Assembly: GCA_027475525.1 (NCBI GenBank)
Contig: JAMWFC010000029.1
Location: 868,001-932,000 of the forward strand
Reading direction: 5' to 3'
Origin: Macrolepiota albuminosa
Lineage: Eukaryota > Basidiomycota > Agaricomycetes > Agaricales > Agaricaceae
Length of the DNA stretch: 64,000 nt
In this document: one piece after another, positions 10,662-23,655 of the stretch
How positions within the stretch are numbered: position 1 is the stretch's first letter
Layout: every line of letters starts with the position of its first letter
Notes under the pieces: generated by a model
What the model saw: only the letters and a program-made list of their open reading frames with translations
The model's database searches: none
Told to the model about the DNA's origin: nothing
Program-made: the position numbers and the translations under genes

Positions 10662-13143
10662 ATGGCCTCTCGATGCATGGGTAAAAGTTTCCTCACTTCA
10701 ATTCCTCTCGAGATCTTCAACAGGATTGTTTTTGAGTTAACCTGTCTGGAACCATTGGGGCCACCAACCATTATAATTCCATTGATGCAAACCTGTCGCA
10801 GCATTTACGAGGCATTATTGTCCGACAACAATCGTTGCCTATATAGCATGATTTATCGCCACAAATTCGATGTCTCCGCCGTGATGCGGCGCGCGTTCGA
10901 TCCAACTCCGATGCAATGTATTCTTCAGCTACGACGGATCCTCGCAGCCATGCACCTTTTCCGCAGCGGGGACATATATGTCGATAAGAGACTGTCCCAG
11001 GACGACGGTTTGGGTTTGAATGAGGCACTTAATACTGCATTCGTCATGATGCTGGATGATGATGGAAGGAATGCGGTTCAGTTATTGCTCTGGGCACGAG
11101 CCGACGTCTTCATTAGAAACTTCGTGGCACGCAGACTGTACGAAGGTTTTCAGTACAATGACGGATGGCCCCTAGATGGTGAAAATATCGCACACGCACT
11201 ATGGGTGATGTGGCTCTTGACGTCCGAGGGTGCGTCGTTTCGCGTTGTACATACCAACGGTCGTTGATATGAAGCCTCGTCAGAGTCCTTGCTTAAGGAA
11301 ACTCCGGCAGAACGTGCGGGAATACAGCAACTCCTTCTTCCTTTCGTTTATCTCCCGGCTCGTTACGCCGCGACCTTTGCCCCACCCAATCATTTCCTCT
11401 TACCCCCATCTCAGAATTCTGATGAAGGCTATCCTACCCCTCATGGATGGTATCCCGTCTATCATCATGTTGCCTCTAATAATGAGGTCTATTACGACGC
11501 TCGCTGCACAATGGCTTTCCCCCCTGCCGCGACTGCTGCTAAATTACTCTTCTTGGCTCGTTCTGAGGTCACGCCAATGCCAATTGCTCGACATTTTCAT
11601 CGCACGCGTGCAGACCGGCATGCAAGTGGCATCTTTGAGAATGGTCCCACCCGCGAGAACATTGAAGAATTCAACTGGGGTTGGGGAGCACACCTTCCGC
11701 TTGGATCGGGGCTGCGCATGAGATCAGGTGCGCGGAAAATGGTCGATGGATGGGGTGGCAGGGAATGGGCCCAGGAAAATGAAGATGAAGGGCCGTTCCC
11801 TCAGCGCCCAGGAGACGTGACAGAGCCCGATTTTCATCCGCCACCACCGATTGAGAAATGGTTGAACAAGTCTCCGCATGCCAAGGCCACTGGTGAAGGT
11901 ATCAGCAAGAGTCGCAAGTGGGATGCCGACTGGAACAGAGTGAGGTTCTGCGGAGATATCGACAAGGGTGTCCCGCTTGTACCATACGGATTAATGTACG
12001 AGCCTGGATCAATTGATGGATTGTGGCAAGGCTCTCAATTGGTGAGTTCATCCTCTACCACATACCACTGCATACCTCTTTCGGCTGAGGGTTACATCCT
12101 GACTTTTTTAGATTCCAGGTTTCGATCAGCTAAAGGTGCTCTTACTACACGCCCGCTATCCTTCGGATGGTAGCCTGACAGAAAGGAACCTCCTCGCAGA
12201 CCGAAAACCAGTGTTTGTACGCCTTCGCGAACTCCATGGCGTCGAGGGTGAATCTCGAGTACTTCAGGATCTTCTGAGACGGCTGTTACCTGGCATCAGA
12301 GATGAAGCCTCAGATGATCCGTTGTTTGACCCTACGCAGGAGCACGAAGGAATGATGAATGGATGGTTACGGGGAGACCGCCCGCCTACCATACTCCCTT
12401 ATGATGATGGTAGGGTCATCGTACGTGTAGGAAATGCAACAGAAGTCTATCGTTGCTGGAAAGGCAATGGGTCACAGCGATTGGGAAATGACGCATTCTT
12501 GACTTCGGAACTTGACATTGGCGAAGAGCAGGTCACGAAAAGAGCCCGAGACGATGCACGCGTCGAGTATGAGCATGATGAGGCAACCTGCACAAAATGT
12601 GCCCATAGGAAAGAATATCGGCGTCTCCTTCGCATCATTATGAGCGACGCTAGCTCAGAGGACATCGACACTGCATTTGAAAGTGACATTTTTGGACCAT
12701 GGGACGCCGACGACATTGTTTCGTTTACCGATGCAGCTGAAGATACACCACTACCAAGAGTACATGACTGGGAACGCCGAGGAAAAGGACCATGTGACGG
12801 CATTCGAGATATAATCATTGTAGGCGAAGTAAGTTCAAGCTTTGATCCTCTGATTCTCCGGTATGAACTGATCTCGCACCATTCTATATAGCCTGACACG
12901 GAACACGCAGCTGCCTTCGAAGACTATTTCTTTTACGGCCGCGTACGCAAATGGGATGGCATGATTAACCTCGTTCGCGTGCCAAAGCACGATTCTGATT
13001 ACCATTACGGTCTCGGATCCACCATCTTCTATGGGTATATCGTAGGCGGCGATACAATCGTCGGCAACTGGAGATGGGGAGGAACAGATCCACGTGTACC
13101 AGGGTGGGAAGGTACTTTTAGTTTAGGCAGGCGCCTGGACTGA
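10662..13143 (+). CDS. F-box-like protein of a basidiomycete family, paralogue 1
   Basis: Four exons: 10662-11229, 11284-12041, 12112-12828, 12892-13143, all joins in phase (about 760 residues). The N-terminus is a degenerate F-box (SIPLEIFNRIVFELTCLEP, then IPLMQTCRSIYEALL), which would bind Skp1 in an SCF ubiquitin ligase. A helical region containing MLDDDGRNAVQLLLWARAD and WVMWLLTSEG follows. The middle carries AKLLFLARSEVTPMPIARHF and RTRADRHASGIF. The C-terminal module holds EGMMNGWLRGDRP, YDDGRVIVRVGN, ATCTKCAHR, CDGIRDIIIVGE and FYGYIVGGDTIVGNWRWGG with a final WEGTFSLGRR. That C-terminal pattern recurs in many F-box proteins of mushroom-forming fungi (from memory). It probably recognises a substrate, which is unknown. 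A second member lies at 49581. Confidence 0.85.
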
Positions 13144-15643
13144 CGCTGGAGCCGAGGTTTGACTCGATAGCTGGTTGTTTAGATCTCGTTTTAGTAACTC
13201 CATTTCACTCTTTCGGAACTCACCTATGCGGATACCGATTTTCAACCTTGTATTAGACACTGTACACTTGTATGTATAACACTATTGCTTTCGATTCATA
13301 CGTAGCAGTCATCTCTGTGACCTCATCACTTAAGTCAGAGTGAGTTGGATTTACCTGGAGTCGAAAAACGCTCGGTCCAGTTTAATCTATACATTCACCG
13401 ATCCGATGTTGGACAAACGACCAACTCATTAAATCTGTAATGTTCGATTTTTCATATTATCTGCTTATCAATGTCGTAAAGATATGTCGAGAACTCTGGG
13501 TGACACTTACACGGTTTGTGTTTCCCATTTAATAAGCATCATGATCGATCAGTGTGCCGCATCCAGGTTATCTTTCGTGATAAACTTTGAGCCTTCACGA
13601 TCAGAGGAAGGTTCTAAACGCGAGGACGTCAGAAACAAGGTAGAACAGAGACAGACTTCTGTGCAAAATCCGAAAGAAAAAAACCAGTGAAAAGAAGAAA
13701 AGGCCGAGTCAAACTTAGATACGCGGTAATCGGTAATGGCTGAAGAGTCGTGACTGTTCCATCACGTCTCTGTCAGTGTCACTCACCGGCTTCCACATAC
13801 CACAAGGAATACCTCAAATCATGGATTACCATCGAATTCTCCAGCTGTAAGGGACTTTAAACGAGTATCAAGCGGAACGTCCTCCATTCCAATCATATGG
13901 CATAAATTCTGGATATAGCTTGAAGATTTCGAGATTGAGGGTACAGTATCTGCCAAATCAATATCTCGTGATCGCTAGAGGGAATGCCTTCAGTTCCGAA
14001 CATGACTTTGTACAAAAATTTAATTAAACCAATTGTCACATAAATCCAAGAGGAGTAGTATTACTGTCATACATAACAACCAACGAACGTCGTTGCCCCT
14101 TTTCCGGCTCCTCATGTTAGAAGGTAAACCCTATAAGTCGCGGTTATTGTAAGTATAGTGTCCGAGTCAAGTAAGTAAGATAGGAAATTTACCCCCAGTC
14201 TTTGTACAATCGACTGAGGTGTTCTACTCTTTGAACGATATATAGATGCTTTCTTCTCATTGTCCCTTTGTCCGGTACTTTGGCGCCCTGTGGCCCCCTG
14301 CCGTCATTGCCTTCAGTGGCCCTGGTAATCTAACAATCTTGGTGTATCCGCGCGTCGGATCGCAACGCCTCAGGCCTCAGGCCTCGTGCATCGTGCGCCT
14401 GTACTTCTCGAACTATCTATCTAGGAACGTCAAAACGTGAGACATTCACATGAGGACTTCGAGATGCCGCTTGAATTTCGTACTTTTAGTTTGGCTCGAC
14501 CAAAAGGCAGTTGTGTCGATGCAATGACGTAGGTCCAACTGAATATATATTGCTGTATGTACGTACACACATATGTATGGTATTATTCATCATAGCAAGT
14601 TCAACACAACACAAAGCAATATTGAAATATTGAACTGTGATGACGAAATATGAACTAGGAATATGCGACAGAAGTTGGAATATGATATGACAACAAATGC
14701 AATGGTAATAAACAACGGTGGATGGATGGATGAATGATGAATTGATAACAGCGGACGAAAGCACGACGAATGGTGGGTTATAATGACATGGGTACAATGA
14801 GTCGAAACATGCGGACAGACGAATTATATGCGATAAACGTTCAACAAAGGAATTCAAGACACGACACGAGCGGGAGCGGACATAAAAATCAGATATCGGT
14901 ATACGTATAAAAAACGTTCAACAAAGGAATTCAAGACACGACACGAGCGGGAGCGGACATAAAAATCAGATATCGGTATACGTATAAAAAACGCGATGCA
15001 AAAAAAAAAAATAAAACATGCGGATTGGTTGTATCGAGTGGAAGTTTTTAATCTGAAATGCACTCAGGGCATTCTGAGCCCCGGAAATTGATAATAGGCA
15101 ACGAGGCATATGCAGAGTTGGGATCTTGAACCGGTTACGATGAGATGACGATAATGACGACGATGATGCGGATGCGAATATATGGTGGTGATGTATGTTG
15201 TTCCGGGGATTATGTTATATTGGCGACAGCAGAGTTTTGCAGTATGATATCAGCGAATGATTGATTGATTGCAAAAGACAAGAGAAATCGAGCTCCGGTG
15301 TTAAGATGGATCTGAACGGATATCGAATGTTCGGCTATTGTTGATGTGAAGAAACGACGATATAATGAGAAATCTGGAAATTGATGCACGATAGCCAGGT
15401 GACAGCAAAGGTGACTTGAAGCGCTTTTTCGTTTCAAATAACTTGTAATGAGATGACGTCCGGACTTGATTTTGGGGTTGAGATGCAGACCGCTGGAGTT
15501 GACAATGTCACTTACACGGTTCGGGCTGAAAAAGAATGACGAACCAATAGTAATGATAGAAACTAATATCCATAGTAGGCACGCTATTTCACAGCAATCA
15601 GCATGAACCCGCCGCTCATAGAAAAGGACGAACCATTCTATCA
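13144..15643. other. intergenic stretch between convergent genes
   Basis: About 2.5 kb separating the F-box gene from the 3' end of the minus-strand PUF gene. Low-motif open stretches (13484-13690 +, 14246-14440 +, 14486-14857 -, 15210-15644 -) are not supported as genes. The 14.45-15.6 kb part is AT-rich and may include a long 3' UTR of the PUF mRNA. It contains the 77-bp duplication at 14835. Confidence 0.4.
14835..14993. repeat. perfect tandem duplication, 77-bp unit (probable assembly artefact)
   Basis: Two identical copies with offset exactly 77 bp (14835-14911 and 14912-14988; identity continues five bases by chance). One of eight 77-bp duplications in the window; see findings. Confidence 0.95.
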
Positions 15644-18600
15644 CTACAACATATCGTCAGCTTCACCATTTACCAGAAACAAGTGGAATATAAAGGATAG
15701 AGTACTTACAACAACCAGATAACCTTCGATCCCGTCTTGCATCCACGAAGCGTAACGATATGGCCCCGAATGCAGTCGTACAATAGCGCTCGCTGGTCCT
15801 TGTCCGCCTTTGGGCACAGCCATAGTAGGCACATCAGTGCCGAGCGCACAAGAAAGACTGGGCTGGGACGACGAGCGTACCGTGGGCAACACGCTTGCGA
15901 TCAGCTGACTTCCGGTCACGCTCAGCGCGAGGTCGACTATCATGGCTCGCCGGGACCTGCGGTCGTGTTTTCGCATCAGCGAGGTAACTACAAATGGGTA
16001 TTAATAAAGAGGGAACCCACCCGTTAGCAGCCTCGCACATGCGCTCAACGATACGATCTAGCGTCGGCTTACCACCTTCTTTTAGCGCCTTAGTGACGCT
16101 CTTGGCGCCCTGCTCACTCGTGGCGAAGTCGAGGAGACCATCGAGGAGATGTTGAAGTGTCTGCGCACGATGTTTATCTGACCCGTGCTCGAGGACTAGA
16201 TAAAATGCGACCACAAGTTATTAAATGACAATGAAAATCCTGTAAGCAAAACGTACTGTGCTGAATGCAATACGAACCCCATTGGTTCTTCGCGACTTCG
16301 GCGAAAACCGTCGGGCCGTTGTTAATGAGTTCATCAACGATACCATCTTTGGCCTCCGGCTCCAGGTTTTCGAAGGCGTGCTACGAACAGAAAGTTTGAG
16401 TGACAACCTGAGATGGCAGATGATAGACTTGACTTACCTGTACGACCAACGAGCCTGTCTCATGACAAGCAAGTGAAGCCCACTTGCCTTTGAGGGACTT
16501 GTTGACGCTGAATAGTCATGTCAGCCTCCATAGTAAATGCACATACATACGCGATACCAAAAGGACTCACTAGGCAAAGATGGGCGGCGCAGGTGGCGTC
16601 CATGAAAGTTCCATAATCTATAAAACACATGAGTATGGTCACATAGAAGAGAAGCAGCCCTACCTTGCTCCACACATGCGACGCATGTTTATTGACAAGC
16701 GTCTGCGCCGGATCCCCAAGAAGCAATTCCGAAACGATGAGCAGTCTTATATCCTCTTCACAGTCAAGGGCCTTCTGAAGAACATGACAGCCATAGCAAT
16801 TGGTAGCGAGCTCCACAACACGACCCCTGTATAAAACTTGAATCAGCACGCACAGTCAAATCAAGTAGAAGAACAACAGACAGAAAGACGTGAAAAAGGG
16901 AAAGCCATCAGAAGAATGAGTGGTCTTGAGAACTTAGTAACAATAGAAATGATGACTGACGAAGAGAGAAAGAACGATGAATGAGGAGTTTACAATCCAA
17001 CACTTGAGTCGACGAATGCATAGGAACATATCGAAGAAAGGAAGTGTAGACAAGATCGAAGCGCAAATAGAAGCAAGACTTATAAAAGAAATAAAAGAAC
17101 GAATGAAAGACCCACCGCATACAACCGACCAGCTTCCTCCTCTCCTCCGGCGCAGACGCCGCCTCCAAACACCTCTGCACGGCCCAATTACCAAATCTTC
17201 ATAGACAAACATATTAGTATCCCAGTCCACACAAGAAAAGAGAAGTAACACACCGATGCGCCATCATATCAAAACCCCTCGCACAAATCGCATCCACAAT
17301 CTTCGCTCTCTCCTCCGCATCCGCGACCTTCAATTTTTGTTGCAAAAATATACTAGCTTGTTGATCTGAAGATTTGATGATGCGCTCGACGAAGACGGGG
17401 TACGGCGGTGATGAAGAGGGATGCAAGAGGGAGAGGAAGTTAATCGGCTGCGTTACGCGGAATGATAAGGATCTGGCAATAAGAAGGGAAAAAAATACAA
17501 ACCTCATGCGCATGCTGCGATCCCAAATGACCATGATGACCATGACCATGTCCACCCTGCCCGCCACCTCCCAGCGACTGCTGATGCGAATACCCTAACG
17601 ACCTCAAGGCGCCCAGCGAGATCATATCCTCGGCACCATGATGAGCACCCGTCACCGTCCCCTGTCCATGTCCCAGTCCATAAATATCAAACTTATCTTC
17701 TCTCCCACCGATACCACTGCCAAGCCCCCACTCCGCACCTTGTGACTGAGGCTGGAGCCGCCAGTCCATCGGCAAGCGCGTACCGCTAGCGTGGCGTGGA
17801 GCGGCAGGGGAGTTGGAGTTGAAAAGCCCTCGGGGAAGAAGCCCAGGCGGGTGGGCAAGTGTTGTCTGAGGCTGCGTCTGCGTCTGCGTCTGTGTCGTCT
17901 GCGTCTGAGTAGTGGGAAGCTGAGGCATCAATTGAGACTGTTGTGCTGGTGGCTGCGATGCAGAACCTGTCTGTCCCTGTACCTGAGGCTGGGGTTGCGA
18001 ACCACTGTACAATCCAGGCGCAGGGGCAGGAGCCGCGGGCGTCTCAGCGAACGGCTCAAAGAATGGTAAACCGCCGGATGGAACAGGCACATGCTGAGGT
18101 TGCACCGCGGCGTACCCCGCGGGCGCCGGCTGAAGCAAGCGGTACATTGAACCCTGCCCGATGCCCGATCCATTAAACGGGTTCATGTGGGGCTGCGAGA
18201 TGTAGCTTTCAAGCGCCTGTGTACGTCCAGCTGGAGAAGGGTGCTCAAAAAGCAGAGACGGCTGCTGGAGGAACGCGGTTGGTCCTAATTCATAGGCGGT
18301 CGACTTGGCATTCGCATCGAAGGAACGCTGGGATGGTGAGAGGTCGGTTGGAGTCATAAGAGATGATGTTACCGAGGCTGGAGAAAAGTCAGGCGAGCTG
18401 GGCGACGCGTCGAGATTGATGCTCAAGGGAGGCTTTTTAGATGGAACGGGCGAGTTCAAATTGAGCGTTCGTAGGAGCTGCTCGACATGCTGGTTTGGGC
18501 ATAGTTAAGTGCATATATGCGGTTAAAAATGTAGAAGCACCGACTGTATCATCATGAAACTCGGGTGGGCTCTTTTTGCGGCCATCACCAATGGCGCCAA

Positions 18601-18865
18601 CACTGGTGGGATCCCTGGGAACTTTGACCTGTGTAGGAATGGGCCCAAAGACGTCCTCGCGCCGCACAGGTGCAGAATTGGCGTCATACATGGTATTAGT
18701 ACTCACGAGCTCGTGGTGCTCTGCAACGCGCGAGAAGGAATCAAGAGTTTTGGGCCATGTTGTCTCAGAGGGCTGAGGCTGGGGTGCCCAAATGCTCGCT
18801 GCGAGGGTCGCAGGTTGCCTGTGCACAGGAGTTGGTTCATAGAGACCAGCAAAATCGTTGTTCAT
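15644..18865 (-). CDS. Pumilio/PUF-family RNA-binding protein
   Basis: Sequence-specific mRNA-binding regulator of the PUF family, acting in the cytoplasm on 3' UTRs. About ten exons on the minus strand: 18865-c.18556, 18489-17503, 17447-17254, 17196-17116, 16826-16664, 16617-16571, 16507-16438, 16380-16257, 16195-16021, 15956 to the end. The N-terminal half is low-complexity (Pro/Gln/Ser, a TQTQTQ tract near 17880, a Gly/His tract near 17545). The C-terminal half carries PUF repeats: FVERIIKSSDQQASIFLQQ, FGNWAVQRCLEAAS, ATNCYGCHVLQKALD, KHASHVWSK, ACHETGSLVVQHAFENL, KNQWGSYCIQH, SEQGAKSVTKAL. Variant repeats of this type suggest a Jsn1/Puf2-like rather than Puf3-like protein, but I see no RRM. 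The stop is either at 15644 by read-through of the last intron or directly after its AG. The first intron junction is not fully resolved. Confidence 0.88.
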
Positions 18866-20959
18866 GTGGAGAAAGGTCAAACAGCCAACGAAAGAGACGA
18901 CAAGCGGAGGGATCTGGTCAACGTGGGCGACGATGAGCAGAGGCAGTCGCACAAGAGAGAACGTCGAGGTTGTGGTTGTGGTCAAGAGGAATGACTGGTC
19001 AAAAGTCGTATTTATACGCAAGCCAAAATAATGATTTCATCATTTTTACCTTGCTCTTCCTTCTTCGTCGATATTACAAATGTAAATGCCACTTCTTTTT
19101 TTTCTCAGGTGGCCGCATCGCGATTAGTCAATATAAGGGGTAAATCGATTTCCTAAATGAGGACGTGCTTCGCAATCTTCGATTGTCGTTCGTTACGTCA
19201 TGCGTCAGAAGGAAACTTGAGTGCGCGCATATACTCCTCACACAAGCTACAAGCCACCATCCTCTTCCGGCAGTCCCAGGTGCTCTGCGCAGAAGAGGAG
19301 GCATGTATGGAGACGAGGGCCTTGCTGCAAGAGACGTTGGCAGAAAGCGGCACCGCGGGCTTGACGGGGCACATCCATAGAAGGTGTCAACGGCCGTGCA
19401 TCAAAGGTCTCTGGAGAACACCGTTTTGAGTTCGTTGATCTCGGTCCGCCGAGTCCCGACGCGCGATAGCCTTAGATGACACATCAATCGTGATTTGCGT
19501 GATTTCGTTTTTGATTTTTAAGTGGGAGCTTGTGATTGTACATGCTCGATTGATGACCGCGAGACGCAATTAGGCGCTTGTTGTCTGTCAATGTGCAAAG
19601 AACCCTGGCTATAATATCTCTGTCGACCGGATATCCAAGATGTCATCGGCTGCGATTGCTCGTCCAGACATCCGAAGTTCACGATTGATAACCTACCGAA
19701 GCTGTTGAATAATTCCAGTCATCGACACGAGATTTAATCAAAGCCAAACATTCAATTTCTCATTCTCCAGGGGCAGATGCAACCACAGGTATTTATTCTT
19801 CTGATGCAGCAATTCGGATTTAAAATGTCAGTTTTCGGACCGGTAGTCGTACTTGGCGCATATGAAATGCGTGCACCCACAGGTAGCTCTAGGAAACGCA
19901 CCGTCAGTACGGTTGATGGATATGAAGCCTAAGAAATCGACGAAATGCACGCTATGTACACGACGCCCATACAAACCGGATTCATTTCGTTCCATCACCG
20001 GCACACGAAAAAGGCAGCCAACCAAATCTATGAGGCCAGGTGACTGATGGCGAGCAAAGACACCGTCGTCGCAAACCGATCACGGATGTGTCTACGTAGT
20101 AACGCGGCATGAACTGCGTGTAAAAGGTTATGATTGATCAATCCTCTTCTCAGTCTTGAATAAACCGAGAACCCACCAAGTGAATCCACCGATAGTTACG
20201 TATGACAATCTGCTCCATCGTCACACCAAGAACACCTGAACGCCCAGGAATTGACTGCCGCAAAGCCTTATGGCCATTGAGTCCTACCTCAAAAGTAACC
20301 TGACAAAGAAGACGTAAACCCCCCATCCTCAAGAAAGCGATGAAGTATACCTACGTGCATGGACCTACAAGTAGATTTTATGACTTGTACATTGTATTGT
20401 ACATTACGCCACGTATCAAAGTGAAAGTATACGTGCATTCACGAGGGACACCCTCTAAACCATCCTGCCAAATCCATGCACGAAGAAACAAATCTCCGGA
20501 ACAACATACATTTCGTTCCTCCATGCGTCAATCTCTTCAATCTTGCTACAATGCATCATACATCTGAAAAGACACCATCGTAAAACACCATCGTGTGCAA
20601 CCATCACGATTGTCTCATCTGTCTCGAGCTAGAGCTTAAATCTCAGAATCGTCAGTTACACCGAGGTCCTGCGACCTCTCCGATGTGTAAACGTGTCGCT
20701 CGTCAAACAATCCTACGCAAAGATAGGATACAAGAAACGAATGCGTCCGGGGTTATAAGAGTGAGGATGGAGGTCAGGAAAACGGAATTGTGGACACGTG
20801 CACGGCGCGGTGCCGAATGGAATAATGTCGGATCATTGCTCCCATCATGCCTCCCACTTCTCCGCCCACTATTTGCTGTGCTGAATGCTATCAAACTGAG
20901 CCTTGACTCTAGCCAAAGTCAATGAGTTTGATACTATGCCCTACCACGCAGTCGGCAGG
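18866..20959. other. intergenic stretch upstream of the PUF gene, bordering the transposon island
   Basis: No supported gene in about 2.1 kb. It must include the PUF promoter (just above 18865, where a pyrimidine/A-rich stretch lies at about 19040-19120). Open stretches at 19157-19429 and 20593-20925 (+) have no known motif. CpG is at normal density, unlike the DNA right of 20960. Confidence 0.4.
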
Positions 20960-20975
20960 CCCCCCCCCCCCCCCC
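20960..20975. repeat. C16 homopolymer at the island boundary
   Basis: Sixteen consecutive C. To the left CpG is common; to the right it is nearly absent and transposon relics begin. Homopolymer length is prone to sequencing error. Confidence 0.95.
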
Positions 20976-21139
20976 AGTCAGCACCCTCTGAAATTTCCTT
21001 GTTTTCTCTTCCTTTGTTGACATAATTGTATGTATTAGTTGCTTCAAGATAATAGAAGTTGAATGGGACAGAGATATGGAGAATTCACTGAGTCTCTGCT
21101 CAATGCTACTTGGAGGTTTGTCACTCTCTTGTCACATTG

Positions 21140-21438
21140 TGTTAGAACTCAACAGTCTGATACTTTTGATGACCTGATAGATAATAAGTAATTTATCTAT
21201 GGTAGTTATGTTAGATGCTTGTTGTAATGTAAGTATTTTGGACTCACCCTCAGTTCAATATTAATTGACTGAGGATAGAGTGTCCAGTATGGTCATATAT
21301 ATATGTATCTGTAACAATGGAAGGGTTGTAACAATGGATGAAAGAACAGTGGAATAAGTGTGATGAGGGTAAAAGAACACTGGAATAACAGTGATGTCAA
21401 TAGTTTCCAGTATGATTAGTGTGATATACTAACTAACA
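21140..21438. mobile_element. solo LTR with TGTTAG...CTAACA ends and 5-bp target duplication
   Basis: A 299-bp segment begins TGTTAGAACTC and ends AACTAACA, so its outer 6 bp are inverted (TGTTAG/CTAACA). It is flanked by the direct repeat CATTG (21135-21139 and 21439-21443). No internal retrotransposon domains adjoin it, so it is a solo LTR left by LTR-LTR recombination. TGTTAG ends are frequent in Ty1/copia LTRs, but the superfamily is inferred. Confidence 0.75.
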
Positions 21439-21479
21439 CATTGCCAAGGCAGGCAATCAAGCTAATTTGATGCCAAAAT

Positions 21480-22148
21480 TGTAAGGGTGACCTCTGGAGT
21501 CTATAGCTCTGTCACATAGCTGGCAGAGAGAGATTCAAAGTATATTAGAGTATATACTAACAATATCATGATAGCTACTCATCTAGCAGAGGTATATCCA
21601 AAGAGAACAAGTCTAGAGATTCTCTATGCCAGGATTGTAAGGGTGACCTCTAGAGGCTGTGGCTCAGTCACACAGCTGGCAGAGGGAGATCCAAAGTGTA
21701 TTAGAATATATACTGACAATATTATAATAACTACTCACCTAGCAGAGAGAGATCCAAAGAGAACAAGTCTAGGGATTTTCTATGCCAGGTTGGACACTTC
21801 TGGGGCTTCTGAAGCATGGAAAACAACAGTACAACAAAATCTTAAAAACTCAAAAATTGACTAACCAAATACTGTGCAAACAAGGCAGGAAAACTCCAGA
21901 CTTTGGAAGTTAGAAAAGCAAACTCTGGCTTATATAAGCAGTCTGAAAGCGGTGCTGAAGGGCCCACACTTGTCTGAATGATAGCTAAAGAACCAGAGCA
22001 CCTCAAAAGCTGAGAATAGTACTAACAGATAGTGTTGAGAGAATAGAAACAGCAGCATGAAAGAATAATAGAAGAAGTAAAGAAGTGAATAAAAGGAGAG
22101 TGAAGTAATAAGAAGTGAAAGAAGGAAGAAATGAGGAGTCCCCTGACA
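21480..22148 (-). mobile_element. decayed LTR(s) related to the chromovirus, reverse orientation
   Basis: Starts TGTAAGGGTGACCTCTGGAG. The reverse complement of the young LTR end (31848) starts TGTAAGGGCGACCTCCGGAG, so the relic differs by C to T. It carries the CTGGCAGAGGGA...CCAAAG...TATTAGA blocks of that LTR and ends GGAGTCCCCTGACA, the reverse complement of the young LTR start. A second TGTAAGGGTGACCTC lies at 21636, and parts around 21788 and 22156 repeat, so at least two overlapping copies are present. Almost no CpG remains. Confidence 0.7.
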
Positions 22149-23319
22149 AGAATTGACACTTCTGGGGCCTCTGAAGCACGATAAACAATTGTCCAGAACA
22201 ACAAAACCTTAAAAACTCAAAAATTGCTTAAACAAATAATTGCACAACTAAGGGGCAAACTCTGGCAAACTCTGGCTTATATAAGTGGTCTATATGCTGT
22301 AGTACTTGGTTGCAAGTAGTACTGATAGTTCTGGGGCTTTTTTGAAGTCTTAGAAAGTAACCTTTAATCTACACTAGTGCTTGATGATAAAACTTGATGT
22401 ATTGAGTGCTTCACAGCATATCAAATATCCTGCAATGCAGAGAGTTTCAATAAACTTTAGCCTAAGTGATTCACTCTCTGGAAACCACTGAGCCTTTGCC
22501 TATTAATTGCCTGGTTATTCTTTACTCTACTTGGACTATTTATACTAATTTTCCAGTGCACAGACCACCAGATCACATGACTTTTTACTCTTGACCTCCC
22601 AGCATTTCTGACCTAATTTGTTGTTCTATTTTCCATTTTAGTAATGCATGTTTCAGTGCCACCATTCCATTCATCTCTTCCTTCCTCCATTCAATGCATG
22701 TGCCACCATTCCATTCATCTCTTTTGACATCCCTCCATGCTTCTTTCCCTTTCCCCTTTCAGTCATGTCCAATCAGACATTGTCAGATCAGATCTTGATT
22801 TAAATCATCACAATTTGATCCTATTTCATCACCTCTGCCAGCTCTCATGCTTTCCCTTCCCATAACAGTAGTCTATTGTTAAGTTGATAGCTTGAGCTGG
22901 TCCCTGCCTTTTGTTCTGTACTGTCTGTGTATTTATTGGGGTGTTTTTGAAGATATAAAGTTGATAGCTTGAGCTGGTCCCTGCCTTTTGTTCTGTACTG
23001 TCTGTGTATTTATTGGGGTGTTTTTGAAGATATAATTTGTTGAAACTGCTACCAGAAGGCTTACAATTTTCAGCCTTATAATTAAATGTTTATTTTGACT
23101 CCTGGTGCATGTTGTGTCCTTAACTGCTGGTATAGCATTATTTTAATGCAGTGTTGAAAAGGCCAGAGTTTGAGTACTAACACTCTGACAGAGATTGATT
23201 GGGCCAAAGGTAAAAGTGAGTATAAGCTGCTATTCTTGACAGTATTCTACTTGTATCAAGGAGGTTAGAGAAAAGCATAGAGTATCAGTTTATGAGCATG
23301 CTGCTATATGTACTTGCCA
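22149..23319. other. CpG-poor repeat-derived DNA without recognisable genes
   Basis: Part of the decayed island. There is a short direct repeat around 22650-22725 (two copies of a 20-odd-bp stretch with CCACCATTCCATTCATCTC) and the 77-bp duplication at 22881. Probably the internal region or flank of old LTR elements; no domain could be read. Confidence 0.5.
22881..23035. repeat. perfect tandem duplication, 77-bp unit (probable assembly artefact)
   Basis: Copies 22881-22957 and 22958-23034 are identical; the offset is exactly 77 bp. Confidence 0.95.
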
Positions 23320-23610
23320 AGTTGGACATCTCTCTTTTGCAGACCTCAACCTACTGAATCCTTCTTCCTTGGCATGTCCTTATAGAAAGGCCTTCTATGA
23401 GGATACTTGAAGTATAGGGAGTAAAGGCCAGATAGAAGATAAATGTAAAAGTGAATTTGTATGCACTCCTAGCCCAGAGTCTTCAGACAAGGCTATTGAG
23501 ACAGGTGATAGGATTTATGCAGCCATTTTATGACCTCCTCAAACAGTAGCAGAGATTGGGGCTAGTCAGACCAATTTCCAGCATCTGGCCCAGACATTTG
23601 CTGCTAACTC
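23320..23610 (+). pseudogene. decayed chromovirus pol fragment
   Basis: Aligns by eye with the young chromovirus at about 33900-34190: GCAGACCTCAACCT against GCCGACCTCGACCT, GGCCTTCTATGAGGAT against GGCCCTCTATGAGGAT, then CAAGGCTATTGAGACAGG and CTTCTCAGACC-like blocks (protease to RT linker). Differences are mostly C to T or G to A plus indels. It is not translatable. It shows an older relative of the same family lived here. Confidence 0.65.
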
Positions 23611-23655
23611 TGCATCTAAGTTATTTTTGGATGCAGTTTCTCATCACCTGCATAT

